Of a stretch of 64,000 nucleotides of DNA, positions 36,514-46,541 are shown in pieces; the stretch's first letter is position 1; each line of letters opens with the position of its first letter. Origin of the DNA: Flavobacterium caseinilyticum (GTDB lineage: Bacteria > Bacteroidota > Bacteroidia > Flavobacteriales > Flavobacteriaceae). The notes under the pieces were generated by a model. The model saw only the letters and a program-made list of their open reading frames with translations, did no database searches and was not told the DNA's origin. The position numbers and the translations under genes were made by a program. The stretch is taken from NCBI RefSeq assembly GCF_004349085.1, contig NZ_SMFM01000006.1, positions 62,001 through 126,000 on the forward strand. Direction: 5' to 3'.

Positions 36514-38343
36514 TTATTCAAATGATTGCATCGTAACCAACTTATTATACATTCCATTCATTGCAATCAGTTCCTCGTGTTTTCCTTGTTCTATAATTTT
36601 TCCTTTTTGCATCACCACAATCAGATCTGCTTTTTGAATGGTAGAGAGACGGTGCGCAATTACAATCGAGGTTCTGTTTTGCATCATATTTTCGAGTGCA
36701 ACTTGAACGAACTTTTCGCTTTCAGTATCCAGTGCTGAGGTTGCTTCATCCAAAATCATAATCGGAGGATTTTTCAAAACGGCACGGGCAATAGATAAGC
36801 GTTGTTTTTGACCGCCTGAAAGTTTGTTTCCGCTGTCGCCAATGTTGGTAAGTATTCCCAATGGTAAATCTTTCACGAATTCATAAGCATTCGCAATTTT
36901 CAAGGCGGCAATAATTTCTTCATCAGTAGCGTCTAATTTTCCTAATGAAATATTTGCTTTTATAGTGTCATTAAACAAAATACTATCTTGAGTAACTAAT
37001 CCCATTAATCCGCGAAGTGACTGCAGATTCATATCTTTTATGTTAATTCCGTCAATTTCTATAGTTCCTTCATTGACATCATAAAAACGCGTCAATAAAT
37101 TAGCAATGGTACTTTTTCCGCTTCCGGATTGTCCAACAAGAGCTACTGTTTGTCCTTTTTTCACCTCTAATGAAAAGTCTTTCAAAACCGCTTCATCTTC
37201 ATATTTAAAGTTAATGTTTTTGAGTATAACATTAGAATCAAAAGTGTTTTTATCAACAGCATTTTCTTTTGAAGTAATTTCGTTTTCGACTTCTAAAACT
37301 TCAAAAACACGTTCTGCAGCTGCTAAACCATTTTTAACGGAATAGGAAGCTTTAGAAATTGCTTTTGCCGGCGTAAGAATATTAAAAGCCAAAGTCAGGT
37401 AAACAATAAAAGCAGCGCCATCCAATGTTTTTTCCACTAATACTAAATTTCCGCCATAAAAAAGTAAGACAGCAATGGTTGTAATTCCCAGAAATTCACT
37501 TAATGGAGTCGCTAAATTGTTTTTGTTTCCGATGCTGTTTGACAAATTCAGTAATCGGGTCACTGAATTGTGAAATCTGCCTTTAAAATTGTTTTCGGCA
37601 TTGTAACTTTTTATCACTTTCAATCCGCTCAAACTTTCATCAACAATAGAAATTAGAAAGCCGCTTTCTTTTTGTGCCTCCAATGATTTTGCTCTCAGGT
37701 TTTTAGCAATTTTTGATATGATTAATCCAGAAATAGGGATAAAAACCAAAACAAACAACGTCAATTTTACGCTTATAAAAAACATCGTTATTAATGCAAA
37801 TACAATGGTTAATGGTTCTTTTACTACAAGTTCCAAAATGGAGAAGAAGGAATTCTGAACTTCATTGACATCGCCAAGCATTCTGGCCATAATGTCTCCT
37901 TTTCTTTTTTCGGAATAATAGGAGATGGGTAATTCTATTATTTTATTGTACATTGATTTTCTCAAATCCCGTAATACACCATTTCTTAAATGCATAATGT
38001 GGTGCGACGCCAGATAATTAAATAGATTTTTAAATAAGAACGTTGTAATAACCATTAAAACAACAAATAAAAGTGCAGTTTGAACACTATTCTCTTTTGT
38101 TAATTCTGAAATTTTAAAATACATAAAATCCGAACCAAACTGTTTTATATTTCCTATTCCTGTGTAAACCGGCTCTTGTAGTATCGTTTTGGTTTTACCA
38201 AAAAGGACCTCAAGTACCGGAAGAAGTGTCAACATAGAAATAGTGCTGAACAACGCATACAAGATGTTGAATACGATATTCCAGGTAATATGAGACTTAT
38301 ATGGTTTTGTATAAGGGATTAGTTTTAATAAGCTTTTGTCCAT
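36514..38343 (-). CDS. ABC transporter, fused permease/ATPase (MsbA-type)
   Basis: 609 residues. Six-helix membrane domain (about 1-325) and ATPase domain (about 360-609) with Walker A VALVGQSGSGKSTIANLL, Q-loop GLVTQDSILFN, signature KLSGGQKQRLSIARA, Walker B MILDEATSALD and IVIAHRLSTIQKA. It is an exporter of the lipid/drug type, perhaps a lipid A flippase. Its ATG overlaps the stop codon of the upstream phosphohexose mutase by one base (TAATG), implying coupling. Confidence 0.92.
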   Translation of the reverse strand: MDKSLLKLIPYTKPYKSHITWNIVFNILYALFSTISMLTLLPVLEVLFGKTKTILQEPVYTGIGNIKQFGSDFMYFKISELTKENSVQTALLFVVLMVITTFLFKNLFNYLASHHIMHLRNGVLRDLRKSMYNKIIELPISYYSEKRKGDIMARMLGDVNEVQNSFFSILELVVKEPLTIVFALITMFFISVKLTLFVLVFIPISGLIISKIAKNLRAKSLEAQKESGFLISIVDESLSGLKVIKSYNAENNFKGRFHNSVTRLLNLSNSIGNKNNLATPLSEFLGITTIAVLLFYGGNLVLVEKTLDGAAFIVYLTLAFNILTPAKAISKASYSVKNGLAAAERVFEVLEVENEITSKENAVDKNTFDSNVILKNINFKYEDEAVLKDFSLEVKKGQTVALVGQSGSGKSTIANLLTRFYDVNEGTIEIDGINIKDMNLQSLRGLMGLVTQDSILFNDTIKANISLGKLDATDEEIIAALKIANAYEFVKDLPLGILTNIGDSGNKLSGGQKQRLSIARAVLKNPPIMILDEATSALDTESEKFVQVALENMMQNRTSIVIAHRLSTIQKADLIVVMQKGKIIEQGKHEELIAMNGMYNKLVTMQSFE

Positions 38344-40070
38344 TAGTTCAATTGCATTGCAATAATAATATTTTTAATTTTTTCATTCAAAATCGCTTCT
38401 ACTTCAGGGAAATCTTCAATAGATTCCAATTCCGCATTGACGCTGATGTAGAATTTTATTTTAGGTTCCGTTCCGCTTGGTCTGGCACAAATTTTAGAGC
38501 CATCTTCGGTATAATAAATCAATACGTTCGATTTTGGAATATCCATTTTGGATTCCTCATCAGTAAGTAGATTTTTCGCTATTGACGATTGATAATCTTC
38601 CAACATAATCACTCGTTGTCCATTGATTTCTTTCAAAGGATTTTCTCTCATGTCAATCATCATCTGATTGATTTCCTGTAAACCGTCCATTCCTTTTTTA
38701 GTCAATGAAACCAAATGTTCTTTATAGAATCCATTATTTACATACAATTGTAGCAATTCTTTGTAAACGGTACTTCCTTTTTCTTTTGCCTGAGCGGCCA
38801 ATTCGCAAACTAATAAAGTTGCGGCAACTGCATCTTTATCACGAACCGCATCGCCCACCATATATCCAAAGCTTTCTTCGCCGCCACCAATGAACTCCAA
38901 CTCTGGAAAGTCCTTTATCATTTTGGCAATCCATTTAAATCCGGTCAAACCCACTTTGCATTCCACGTCATAATTGGTGGCTAATTCCATCATCATAGGA
39001 GTAGAAACGATTGTAGAACCCACAAATTGTTTTCCATTGATTTTTCCAGCTTTTTTCCATTGTTCCAGTAAGAAAGCAGTCATCAAAATCATCGTTTGAT
39101 TTCCGTTAAGCAACGTCATTTGGCCTTCATTATTTCGAACGGCAACACCTAATCGATCGCAATCAGGATCTGTCCCAATAACAATATCCGAATTGGTTTT
39201 ATCCGCCAACGCCATCGCCATTGTCAATGCTTCCGGTTCTTCAGGATTAGGGGATTTGACCGTTGGGAAATCACCATTTGGCACTCTTTGTTCTTCCACG
39301 ATATGCACATTCGTGTATCCGGCTTGTTCCAAAGTATCGGGAACTAATGTTATCGAGGTTCCGTGCAATGAGGTGAAAACGATATTTAGCTTTTCTTTGG
39401 CTTCAGCCGAAGTTCCAAAACTGGCATTCTCGATAGTCGATTTTATGAAAGCGGCATCAACTTCCGTATCTATATAATGTATCAAATCTTCATTGGCCGA
39501 AAACTTGATTTCGTTGTAATTTAAGTTTTCAATTGTGTTGATAATGGCTTCATCTTCCGGAGGAACAATTTGACCGCCATCTTCCCAATATACTTTGTAA
39601 CCATTGTATTCGGGCGGATTATGAGAAGCCGTAAGAACAATTCCGGCTTGACAACCCAAATGTTTAACCGCAAATGACAATTCAGGAGTAGGTCTTAATT
39701 CTGAAAACAGATAAACCGTAATTCCATTTGCTGTGAAAACGTCAGCAACTACTTTAGCCAAAGTATCGCTATTATGGCGACAATCATAAGCAATAGCGAC
39801 CTTCAGATCTCTATTTGGGAACACTTTATGCATGTAATTTGCGAGACCCTGTGTGCTTTTTCCAAGGGTGTATTTATTGATTCGATTGTTTCCAACTCCC
39901 ATAACACCGCGCATTCCGCCCGTTCCAAACTCCAGATTTTTATAAAAACTTTCTTCCAGTTCTTTAGGAGAAGTGGTCATCAATTCCTTGATGGCTATAT
40001 GAGTTTCATTGTCAAATGTTGGCGTAAGCCATTCATTTACTGCATCCAAAATGTTTTGTTTGATATCCAT
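38343..40070 (-). CDS. Phospho-sugar mutase (phosphoglucomutase/phosphomannomutase family)
   Basis: 575 residues, the long phosphoglucomutase class. The phosphoserine loop is [23 protein letters not shown] (active-site Ser, about residue 148), metal loop [13 protein letters not shown], sugar loop [13 protein letters not shown], and phosphate-binding loop [12 protein letters not shown]. It interconverts hexose 1- and 6-phosphates, supplying UDP- or GDP-sugar precursors. Translationally coupled to the ABC exporter. Glucose versus mannose preference is not clear. Confidence 0.93.
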   Translation of the reverse strand: MDIKQNILDAVNEWLTPTFDNETHIAIKELMTTSPKELEESFYKNLEFGTGGMRGVMGVGNNRINKYTLGKSTQGLANYMHKVFPNRDLKVAIAYDCRHNSDTLAKVVADVFTANGITVYLFSELRPTPELSFAVKHLGCQAGIVLTASHNPPEYNGYKVYWEDGGQIVPPEDEAIINTIENLNYNEIKFSANEDLIHYIDTEVDAAFIKSTIENASFGTSAEAKEKLNIVFTSLHGTSITLVPDTLEQAGYTNVHIVEEQRVPNGDFPTVKSPNPEEPEALTMAMALADKTNSDIVIGTDPDCDRLGVAVRNNEGQMTLLNGNQTMILMTAFLLEQWKKAGKINGKQFVGSTIVSTPMMMELATNYDVECKVGLTGFKWIAKMIKDFPELEFIGGGEESFGYMVGDAVRDKDAVAATLLVCELAAQAKEKGSTVYKELLQLYVNNGFYKEHLVSLTKKGMDGLQEINQMMIDMRENPLKEINGQRVIMLEDYQSSIAKNLLTDEESKMDIPKSNVLIYYTEDGSKICARPSGTEPKIKFYISVNAELESIEDFPEVEAILNEKIKNIIIAMQLN

Positions 40071-40396
40071 TTTATAGATTTTTTTTAGTTTCTGAATTTT
40101 TATTTTAAAATTTCAAAATAGTTATCTCGTTTAACAATTTTGATGTTTTTTAGGAGCTCTTTCCTGCTTTCCGCTTCAATCTTTTTATCGGTAAAAACCT
40201 CAAAAAAGGATTTCCACTGCAAATAAAATTCACTGAACTCCTATTGAAATAAAAGCTATGTGAAGTAATCAGGGCTAGAGATTTGTTGCGACGAAAAATG
40301 TTTTATTTCAATTTTACTTCTTGCAATCCGAATGACAGAAATCGTATAATTCAATCGTCATGTCCTACTATAAATGTATGTTTTATTTCGTGAGGA
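40071..40396. other. Intergenic region with a flavobacterial dispersed repeat
   Basis: 326 bp before the mutase start. It contains a dispersed repeat (40151-40278) and no other feature. Confidence 0.5.
40151..40278. repeat. Dispersed intergenic repeat (taggagct..cagggctag type)
   Basis: A left part taggagctctttcctgcttt, ccgcttcaatcttttt, a middle aaaaaaggatttccactgc, and a right part aatcagggctag match, from memory, a very common non-coding repeat in Flavobacterium ('aggagctatttcctgctttccgct..aggatttccactgcaatcagggctag'). In this copy the middle and right parts are separated by about 45 bp of unrelated sequence, so it looks degenerate or split. Confidence 0.55.
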
Positions 40397-41356
40397 TTAT
40401 AAAAAATTCACCTCATTCGAAACTTTGTACCGTTCCTCATTGTTTTTTGTTCGCAAAATTATTTCGCCAAGAAATCCAGCTAAAAATAATTGTGTTCCTA
40501 AAATCATCGTCGTCAATGCGATATAAAACCAAGGATTGTTCGTTACCAGACTATAGCGCATGTCATTATACATATAATATAATTTTGAAATGCCAATATA
40601 TCCGGCTAACATAACCCCAATAACAAACATTAACGATCCCATGGCTCCAAATAAATGCATCGGTCTTTTTCCAAAACGGGAAAGAAACCAAATAGTAATT
40701 AAATCTAGGAAACCATTGATAAAACGTTCCATCCCAAATTTAGTTTCACCATATTTTCGGGCTTGATGTTGTACCACTTTCTCACCAATTTTTCCAAAAC
40801 CGGCATTCTTTGCCAAAACCGGAATGTAACGGTGCATTTCACCTGATACTTCAATGTTTTTCACGACAATATTTTTGTAGGCTTTCAGTCCGCAATTGAA
40901 ATCATTTAATTCCACTCCTGATGTTTTTCTCGCTGCCCAATTGAACAATTTAGAAGGCAGGTTTTTTGCTACAACCGAGTCGTAGCGTTTCTTTTTCCAA
41001 CCGGAAACTAAATCAAATTTTCCGTTGACAATCATGTCGTACAATCCCGGAATTTCTTCTGGGCTGTCTTGCAAGTCAGCATCCATGGTAATTATAACAT
41101 CACCTTGCGCTTTTGCAAAACCAGCATGCAGCGCTTGTGATTTTCCGAAATTTTTCATGAAACGAACACCTTTTACATTTGGGTTTTCTTGCGCGAAGCC
41201 TTCGATAATATTCCAGGAGTTATCTGTACTTCCATCATCGAGAAAAATGATTTCGTACGTGTAATTATGAGAATGCATCACTTTAATGATCCAGTTATAG
41301 AGTTCATTAAGTGATTCCTCTTCATTAAGAAGTGGTATGAGTATTGATAAATTCAT
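40397..41356 (-). CDS. Glycosyltransferase family 2 (polyprenyl-phosphate type)
   Basis: 319 residues. GT-A domain with SILIPLLNEEESLNELY, FLDDGSTDNSWNII, MDADLQDSPEEIPGLYD (DxD-like metal site) and ELNDFNCGLKAYK, QHQARKYGETKFG. Two or three C-terminal membrane helices (LFGAMGSLMFVIGVMLAGYIGI, FYIALTTMILGTQLFLAGFLGEIIL) follow. This is the DPM1/ArnC/GtrB arrangement that moves a sugar onto a polyprenyl phosphate at the inner membrane for cell-envelope glycan building. Four base pairs separate it from the upstream DUF4199 gene. Confidence 0.92.
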   Translation of the reverse strand: MNLSILIPLLNEEESLNELYNWIIKVMHSHNYTYEIIFLDDGSTDNSWNIIEGFAQENPNVKGVRFMKNFGKSQALHAGFAKAQGDVIITMDADLQDSPEEIPGLYDMIVNGKFDLVSGWKKKRYDSVVAKNLPSKLFNWAARKTSGVELNDFNCGLKAYKNIVVKNIEVSGEMHRYIPVLAKNAGFGKIGEKVVQHQARKYGETKFGMERFINGFLDLITIWFLSRFGKRPMHLFGAMGSLMFVIGVMLAGYIGISKLYYMYNDMRYSLVTNNPWFYIALTTMILGTQLFLAGFLGEIILRTKNNEERYKVSNEVNFL

Positions 41357-41360
41357 TAAT

Positions 41361-41903
41361 TTAGAAGCTTTGAGGTTTTTCGTTTTTTAGAATTGCACCA
41401 ATAATCAGTGAGTATATTAAACCAAAGAAGGAATACATCGCGAGAGTAACTGGAAAAGCAAATAAAGGATTAGCAAATTTTCTGGTCAGTGAGATTCCGA
41501 TTTCTAGTTGTTCGGAAGTTATTGAAGGGTTTTGTTTAATCATCGCATCTTTACTAATTGCAACCATTTCGTTAATAAATTCGGGAAAAATAAAATTGAA
41601 AATAACGTTAAACAGAGCATAAATAAATGCTGCAAGAAAAGTTATGGAAACTCCAGTTTTTAAGCATTCATTAAAAGATATAAATCCTTTATTTATATTT
41701 TTCTTATAGTTGTTGCATCCTAAATAAATAAATAAGATTGGTAAAATTAAATAGTTAGAGAGGTTTATTATCAAACCTACGCTGGTTCCAACTAATGATT
41801 TCATTCCGATTATATACATAATCACAAATTCTAAAACCATAACAACACCAAACAAGACACCAAATGAAATTCCAGATTTTGCTGGCGAAACATTATTTTC
41901 CAT
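41361..41903 (-). CDS. DUF4199 membrane protein
   Basis: 180 residues with four predicted membrane helices (ISFGVLFGVVMVLEFVIMYI; VGLIINLSNYLILPILFIYL; GVSITFLAAFIYALFNVIFN; PLFAFPVTLAMYSFFGLIYSLII). DUF4199 is a Bacteroidota family of unknown role that is often beside a GT2 gene, as here (gap of four bases). It may assist the glycosyltransferase; inference. Confidence 0.82.
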   Translation of the reverse strand: MENNVSPAKSGISFGVLFGVVMVLEFVIMYIIGMKSLVGTSVGLIINLSNYLILPILFIYLGCNNYKKNINKGFISFNECLKTGVSITFLAAFIYALFNVIFNFIFPEFINEMVAISKDAMIKQNPSITSEQLEIGISLTRKFANPLFAFPVTLAMYSFFGLIYSLIIGAILKNEKPQSF

Positions 41904-41999
41904 AAATAGTTTATTTATTAATCCACAAATATAGCAATTCCCAATTTATGCGAAGATAAAAAATGCTTTTTACGATTATAAAAAAAAGTGATGCAAAGA

Positions 42000-42029
42000 T
42001 TTGTTTATTGGAAAATAATTGTAAATTTG
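42000..42029 (+). promoter_or_regulatory. Promoter of rpmE2
   Basis: TTTG (42000-42003), 18-bp spacer, TAAATTTG (42022-42029) match the Bacteroidota consensus. It gives a long leader of about 105 nt before the rpmE2 ATG at 42141, with a small hairpin cttttct/agaaaag inside. Confidence 0.65.
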
Positions 42030-42140
42030 CAAACTCAAAATAATAATGTAAAACAAAAAGTTATAAGGAGTTTATACCTTTTCTGTTAGAAGAAAAGCTT
42101 CAAGACAAATTATAATTAACAAATAAAAAAGATTAACAAG

Positions 42141-42392
42141 ATGAAAAAAGGAATTCACCCGGAAAATTACAGATTAGTTGCATTTAAAGACATGTCAAAT
42201 GACGAAGTTTTTATCACTAAATCTACTGCAGATACAAGAGAAACATTAACAGTTGATGGTGTTGAATACCCAGTTGTAAAAATGGAGATCTCTAGAACTT
42301 CTCACCCTTTTTACACAGGTAAATCTAAACTTATCGATACTGCAGGACGTATTGATAAATTCAAAACTAAATACGCTAAACACGTTAAATAA
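42141..42392 (+). CDS. rpmE2: Type B 50S ribosomal protein L31
   Basis: 83 residues, the zinc-independent form: MKKGIHPENYRLVAFKDMSND and a C-terminus HPFYTGKSKLIDTAGRIDKFKTKYAKHVK, with no cysteine anywhere, unlike zinc-binding L31. A ~105-nt leader with a possible hairpin precedes it. A Rho-independent terminator follows. Confidence 0.95.
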   Translation: MKKGIHPENYRLVAFKDMSNDEVFITKSTADTRETLTVDGVEYPVVKMEISRTSHPFYTGKSKLIDTAGRIDKFKTKYAKHVK

Positions 42393-42416
42393 TTTTAACT
42401 TGTTTTTAATTATATC

Positions 42417-42446
42417 AAAGCCTTTCTTTTTGGAAGGCTTTTTTTA
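42417..42446 (+). terminator. Terminator after rpmE2
   Basis: aaagcctttc / ggaaggcttt (42417-42426 and 42432-42441, one mismatch) with a T-run to 42446. Confidence 0.85.
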
Positions 42447-42554
42447 TTTTAATTATTTGAAAACTTTGTAACTTTGAAGCCAATATTATAAAAAGGGAAG
42501 TTGTTTGATGTAATTTCTAATCAAAACTAACCGAATCAACAAATAAACAATTTT

Positions 42555-43730
42555 ATGAATTACATACTTTTTGACGGACCTTCCAGAAATGCCTTGCTGC
42601 CTTTTACGTTCACCCGTCCTGTTGCTGATATTCTTATTGGAATTATGACTATTCGTCAAAAATGGGAAATGCATCTGGGTTCTACCACCACCACATTGAC
42701 TGAGGACTATTTATCGGAGAAATTTCCAATGGTAGAGTTAGAGGTGAATGTTATGATAAATGCTTCTTATCTTCCTAATGCTGTTTTGGTTGAAATGGTT
42801 AGTAATCTAGAACCAAATCAGGCTATTTTCAAAGGCGATGAAGTGATTGCTTTTTACACGACGGAAGAACAGGAAGAAGTAGATTTTGATTGCTATGAAA
42901 TTTTAGAGTACAACGAGGACTGTTTGACGGTACAGAATACTTGGGACATTTTTTCTAAAAATGATGCCGCCATTCGGGAAGATTTTGAATATTTAACGGA
43001 GGATAGAAAATCACAACCTATTCCAAAAAGCGTTAACGTAATAGCACCAGAGAATATATTTATTGAAGAAGGAGCAAAGTTAGAATTTGTGACTCTGAAT
43101 GCTTCTACAGGTCCAATATATATAGGTAAAGATGCTGAAATCATGGAAGGTTCAGTAATCAGAGGTCCTTTTGCATTGTGCGAAAATGCACAAGTGAAAA
43201 TGGCATCAAAAGTATATGGTGCAACAACGGTTGGGCCTTTTTCCAGAATTGGAGGCGAAGTCAATAACTCCGTTTTATTTGGATATTCTAATAAAGGACA
43301 TGATGGATTCTTAGGAAATTCTGTTCTTGGCGAATGGTGTAATATTGGAGCCGATAGTAACAATTCTAATCTGAAAAATAATTATGAAGAAGTCAAATTG
43401 TGGAGCTATGAAACGGAAGGCTTTGCAAAAACGGGTCTTCAGTTTTGCGGTTTGATGATGGGTGACCACAGCAAGTGCGGAATTAACACCATGTTTAACA
43501 CAGGTACAGTAGTGGGAGTAAGTGCTAATATTTTTGGCAGTGGATTTCCACGAAATTTTGTGCCAAGTTTTTCTTGGGGTGGTGCTTCTGGTTTTGCGAC
43601 CTATATCACCAAAAAAGCATTTGAGACGGCAAGACTAGTGATGAGTCGCAGAAACGTAGATTTTGATGAAAGAGAAGCTGCAATTTTAGAACATGTTTTT
43701 GAAGAAACTAAAAAGTGGAGAAAAGAATAG
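42555..43730 (+). CDS. GlmU-family sugar nucleotidyltransferase-like protein
   Basis: 391 residues. MNYILFDGPSRNALLPFTFTRPVADILIGIMTIRQKWEMHLG is a family-specific start. The C-terminal half is a left-handed beta-helix with hexapeptide repeats (IYIGKDAEIMEGSVIRGPFALCENAQVKMASKVYGATTVGPFSRIGG; GLMMGDHSKCGINTMFNTGTVVGVSANIFGSGF). It resembles GlmU but lacks the N-terminal uridyltransferase P-loop-like LAAGxGTRM motif, so it is likely a Bacteroidota-specific acyl- or nucleotidyltransferase variant of unknown substrate. -7-like TAACTTTG at 42469-42476 upstream. Confidence 0.88.
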   Translation: MNYILFDGPSRNALLPFTFTRPVADILIGIMTIRQKWEMHLGSTTTTLTEDYLSEKFPMVELEVNVMINASYLPNAVLVEMVSNLEPNQAIFKGDEVIAFYTTEEQEEVDFDCYEILEYNEDCLTVQNTWDIFSKNDAAIREDFEYLTEDRKSQPIPKSVNVIAPENIFIEEGAKLEFVTLNASTGPIYIGKDAEIMEGSVIRGPFALCENAQVKMASKVYGATTVGPFSRIGGEVNNSVLFGYSNKGHDGFLGNSVLGEWCNIGADSNNSNLKNNYEEVKLWSYETEGFAKTGLQFCGLMMGDHSKCGINTMFNTGTVVGVSANIFGSGFPRNFVPSFSWGGASGFATYITKKAFETARLVMSRRNVDFDEREAAILEHVFEETKKWRKE

Positions 43731-43744
43731 TTTCTGCATTATAT

Positions 43745-43788
43745 ATAAAACCACAAAAGCCTCTAGATTGAGGCTTTTGTGGTTTTAT
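43745..43788. terminator. Bidirectional terminator between GlmU-like and transpeptidase genes
   Basis: ataaaaccacaaaagcctc / gaggcttttgtggttttat form a perfect 19-bp stem (43745-43763 and 43770-43788) with a 6-nt loop and A/T flanks. Confidence 0.93.
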
Positions 43789-43807
43789 AGAAAAATAAAC
43801 GAACTAA

Positions 43808-44341
43808 TTATTGGTAAGCATATACTAGCGAACCATCTTTTATCAGGTCGATCAAGGTAATAGCATTGTTATCCGGAACAGAGAAACAACCCAAACTAAA
43901 TTTACTGTACATCATTTTTGAAGAATGCACCACTATGTTTCTTTTTAATGCATTCGAATTTTTATCACTTTCTAGACCGTTTAGTTTTAATGAATAACCC
44001 CACATTCCTTTGTATGTTTGTAAGGTTACGTAACATCCTAAAGAAGTTGCGTTGCTTCCCACAGTATTACTAAACGACTGAGGTGTCAGTCCTGTTCCAG
44101 AGCCAGATCCATGATCAACATTACTGGTCAGGAGTACTTTACTGTTTTTTAAATCTACAACGTAAAGTCGGGCTTCCTCGATCGATTTTGAAAAATCAAT
44201 TAGGGTTATAATGTTTTTGTTTTTGGCTTTATAGCCCCATTTTGTCTGTACCTCGTTTGCCTTTTTTACAAGTTCTTCGTGTCCTTGTGCCACAATAAAA
44301 TTGAAAAAGCATAAAAGAATCAGTAGTAATGTCATTTTCAT
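43808..44341 (-). CDS. Murein L,D-transpeptidase catalytic domain protein
   Basis: 177 residues of the YkuD_2 type. Signal peptide (MTLLLILLCFFNFIVAQ), then INLIDFSKSIEEARLYVVDLKN-like strand, SNVDHGSGSGTGLTPQSFSNTVGSNATSLGCYVT, and active-site KRNIVVHSSKMMYSKFSLGCFSVPD with the catalytic His and the Cys in SLGCF (about residue 154). It forms or trims 3-3 cross-links in peptidoglycan. Whether it cross-links or anchors is not decided. Alone on the minus strand. Confidence 0.85.
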   Translation of the reverse strand: MKMTLLLILLCFFNFIVAQGHEELVKKANEVQTKWGYKAKNKNIITLIDFSKSIEEARLYVVDLKNSKVLLTSNVDHGSGSGTGLTPQSFSNTVGSNATSLGCYVTLQTYKGMWGYSLKLNGLESDKNSNALKRNIVVHSSKMMYSKFSLGCFSVPDNNAITLIDLIKDGSLVYAYQ

Positions 44342-44926
44342 GGAATCATCTTTATAGTGTTTTTTTTTTAAAATTTGAATAATTCAAGTATGTCGTTTTA
44401 GTATCAGTTTGTTTATTTCAAACCTTTGAATATCAAATGTAAAACTATGAAAATAGAATATTATTGTAGACAGATTAAATTTTATATTTCAAGGTTTTAA
44501 AATTTATTTTGTTGTAAATTATTCAATTGATTTCTTCAATAAATGGAACTGAAAATTAACTTTAGAAAAGCACTTAGTAATAGGAGCATCTCTAATCATT
44601 AAATTTCACAATTTTATATAAAGACACATATTACAAGCGATACTATTTTCTGCAATTTTGTAAGATTTGAAATCGATACTTGTTGAAATGGAGTTTTTGA
44701 TTCAGTAGTTTTTTTTCAATTTTGAACATTGAGGCTTATTCCTGAGTATCAGAAAAAAGTATGAAAACTGTATTTAGGTGTATAATTTAGATTTATTGGC
44801 GACTGCTGGTTTTAAATAGTTTAGCGGTTTCTTTGGCTTTTAGACGGGCTTGAGTTAGTTTTCCATGGCTGAATGCTTTATTTTTATGAAAATTAAATGT
44901 GGGGATTATTAATTTAAATTAAAAAT
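44342..44926. other. Long AT-rich intergenic region
   Basis: 585 bp between the transpeptidase and AgcS genes (divergent). Promoters for both are expected here, but no box was seen confidently. No coding or repeat feature recognised. Confidence 0.5.
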
Positions 44927-46390
44927 ATGGAAGAGATTGTCGGGATGATAAATGAAATAGTTTGGAGTATGCCTTTAATAATTTTGTGTTTAGGAACAGG
45001 GCTTTATTTTTCAATTCGAACACGTTTTCTTCAGTTGCGGCATATCAAGGAAATGTTCCGTTTGTTGTTTGATGGGAAAAGTTCAGAGTCAGGAGTTTCT
45101 TCTTTTCAAGCATTATCAATGTCTTTGGCAGGCAGGGTTGGTACTGGAAATATTGCGGGAGTTGCTACAGCTATAACTTTTGGGGGTCCTGGTGCTTTAT
45201 TTTGGATGTGGGTTGTTGCTTTTTTAGGCGCAAGTACAGCATTTGTAGAAGCAACTCTTGCGCAAATTTATAAAGAAAAACATTTGGGACAGTTTCGAGG
45301 AGGTCCCGCTTTTTACATCGAAAAGGGATTGGGCGTAAAGTGGTTTGCTGTCTTATTTGCCATTGTTTCAGTTATATCAGCAGGTATTTTATTACCCGGA
45401 ATTCAGTCAAATTCTGTTGCTGACGGTTTAAATAATGCGTTTAATTTGGACTCTAGAATCACCGCCGTTATTGTTGCTGTTGTCTTTGGAGCTATTATAT
45501 TTGGCGGAGTAAAACGAATTGCAAAAGTGACTGAAGTAGTGGTACCCATCATGGCAATTGGCTACCTTTTGATTGTATTAGTTATTATAGTTATGAATCT
45601 TGGAGAGCTGCCTGGTGTGATTTCTTTAGTGTATACCAGTGCTTTCGGTCAGGAAGCAGGATTTGGAGCCGTTATTGGATTGGCAATTCAATGGGGTGTA
45701 AAAAGAGGGCTTTATTCTAATGAAGCAGGACAGGGAACGGCACCTCATATTGCCGCTGCAGCAAATGTTTCGCATCCTGTAAAACAAGGTTTAGTACAAT
45801 CATTTTCAGTCTATATTGATACATTATTGGTTTGTAGCGCAACCGGTTTTATGTTGCTGATTACAGGTAAATATAATGTAGAAAATCCGGTCTTAGGTGC
45901 AAATGGAGCAACAAAATTTTTATATCAGGGTGCGCACAACGTCACTGCTGGAACAGGATATACACAGAGTGCTATGGATAGTGTTTTGCCTGGCTTTGGT
46001 TCTTTATTTGTTGCAATTGCATTGTTTTTCTTTGCTTTTACTACCATTTTGGCATATTATTATATAGCTGAAACTAATATTTCATATTTGACCAGAAAAT
46101 TGAATTCTCCAATTTTTAACCGAGTATTAAAAATTGTTATGATATTGGTTGTAATGTACGGCTGTGTCAATGAAGCAAAATTGATATGGAATATTGGGGA
46201 TATTGGTGTGGGGATCATGGCTTGGTGTAATATTATTGCAATTCTGCTATTGCAGAAACCAGCTTTTGCAGCATTAAAAGATTATGAAAAACAAAAGAAC
46301 GAAGGTCTAGATCCTGTTTTTTATCCAAAGAATATTGGTGTTATGAATGTGCCGATATGGGATGAGATTAATGAGAATAAAGAAGTATAA
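44927..46390 (+). CDS. Sodium:alanine/glycine symporter (AgcS family)
   Basis: 487 residues, 11-12 membrane helices. Family motifs: GLYFSIRTRFLQLRHIKEMFRLLFDGK, SFQALSMSLAGRVGTGNIAGVATAITFGGPGALFWMWVVAFLGASTAFVEATLAQIYKEK, GGPAFYIEKGLG, and IQWGVKRGLYSNEAGQGTAPHIAAAA. It imports alanine (or glycine) with Na+. Terminator at 46409-46460. Confidence 0.94.
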   Translation: MEEIVGMINEIVWSMPLIILCLGTGLYFSIRTRFLQLRHIKEMFRLLFDGKSSESGVSSFQALSMSLAGRVGTGNIAGVATAITFGGPGALFWMWVVAFLGASTAFVEATLAQIYKEKHLGQFRGGPAFYIEKGLGVKWFAVLFAIVSVISAGILLPGIQSNSVADGLNNAFNLDSRITAVIVAVVFGAIIFGGVKRIAKVTEVVVPIMAIGYLLIVLVIIVMNLGELPGVISLVYTSAFGQEAGFGAVIGLAIQWGVKRGLYSNEAGQGTAPHIAAAANVSHPVKQGLVQSFSVYIDTLLVCSATGFMLLITGKYNVENPVLGANGATKFLYQGAHNVTAGTGYTQSAMDSVLPGFGSLFVAIALFFFAFTTILAYYYIAETNISYLTRKLNSPIFNRVLKIVMILVVMYGCVNEAKLIWNIGDIGVGIMAWCNIIAILLLQKPAFAALKDYEKQKNEGLDPVFYPKNIGVMNVPIWDEINENKEV

Positions 46391-46408
46391 TTCAAATATT
46401 TTTTTTTA

Positions 46409-46460
46409 AAAAGCTTCCAGAAATAGAAACATCATTCTCTTTTTGGAGGCTTTTATTTTA
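46409..46460 (+). terminator. Terminator after AgcS gene
   Basis: aaaagcttcca / tggaggctttt (46409-46419 and 46444-46454, one mismatch) followed by tatttta. Confidence 0.65.
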
Positions 46461-46541
46461 TAGTAAACAAATTACTTAATTAATCTATCTTTGCATTTTT
46501 AAAATCTGATAATCTAATTATCTAAAAATCTTATAATCTAA

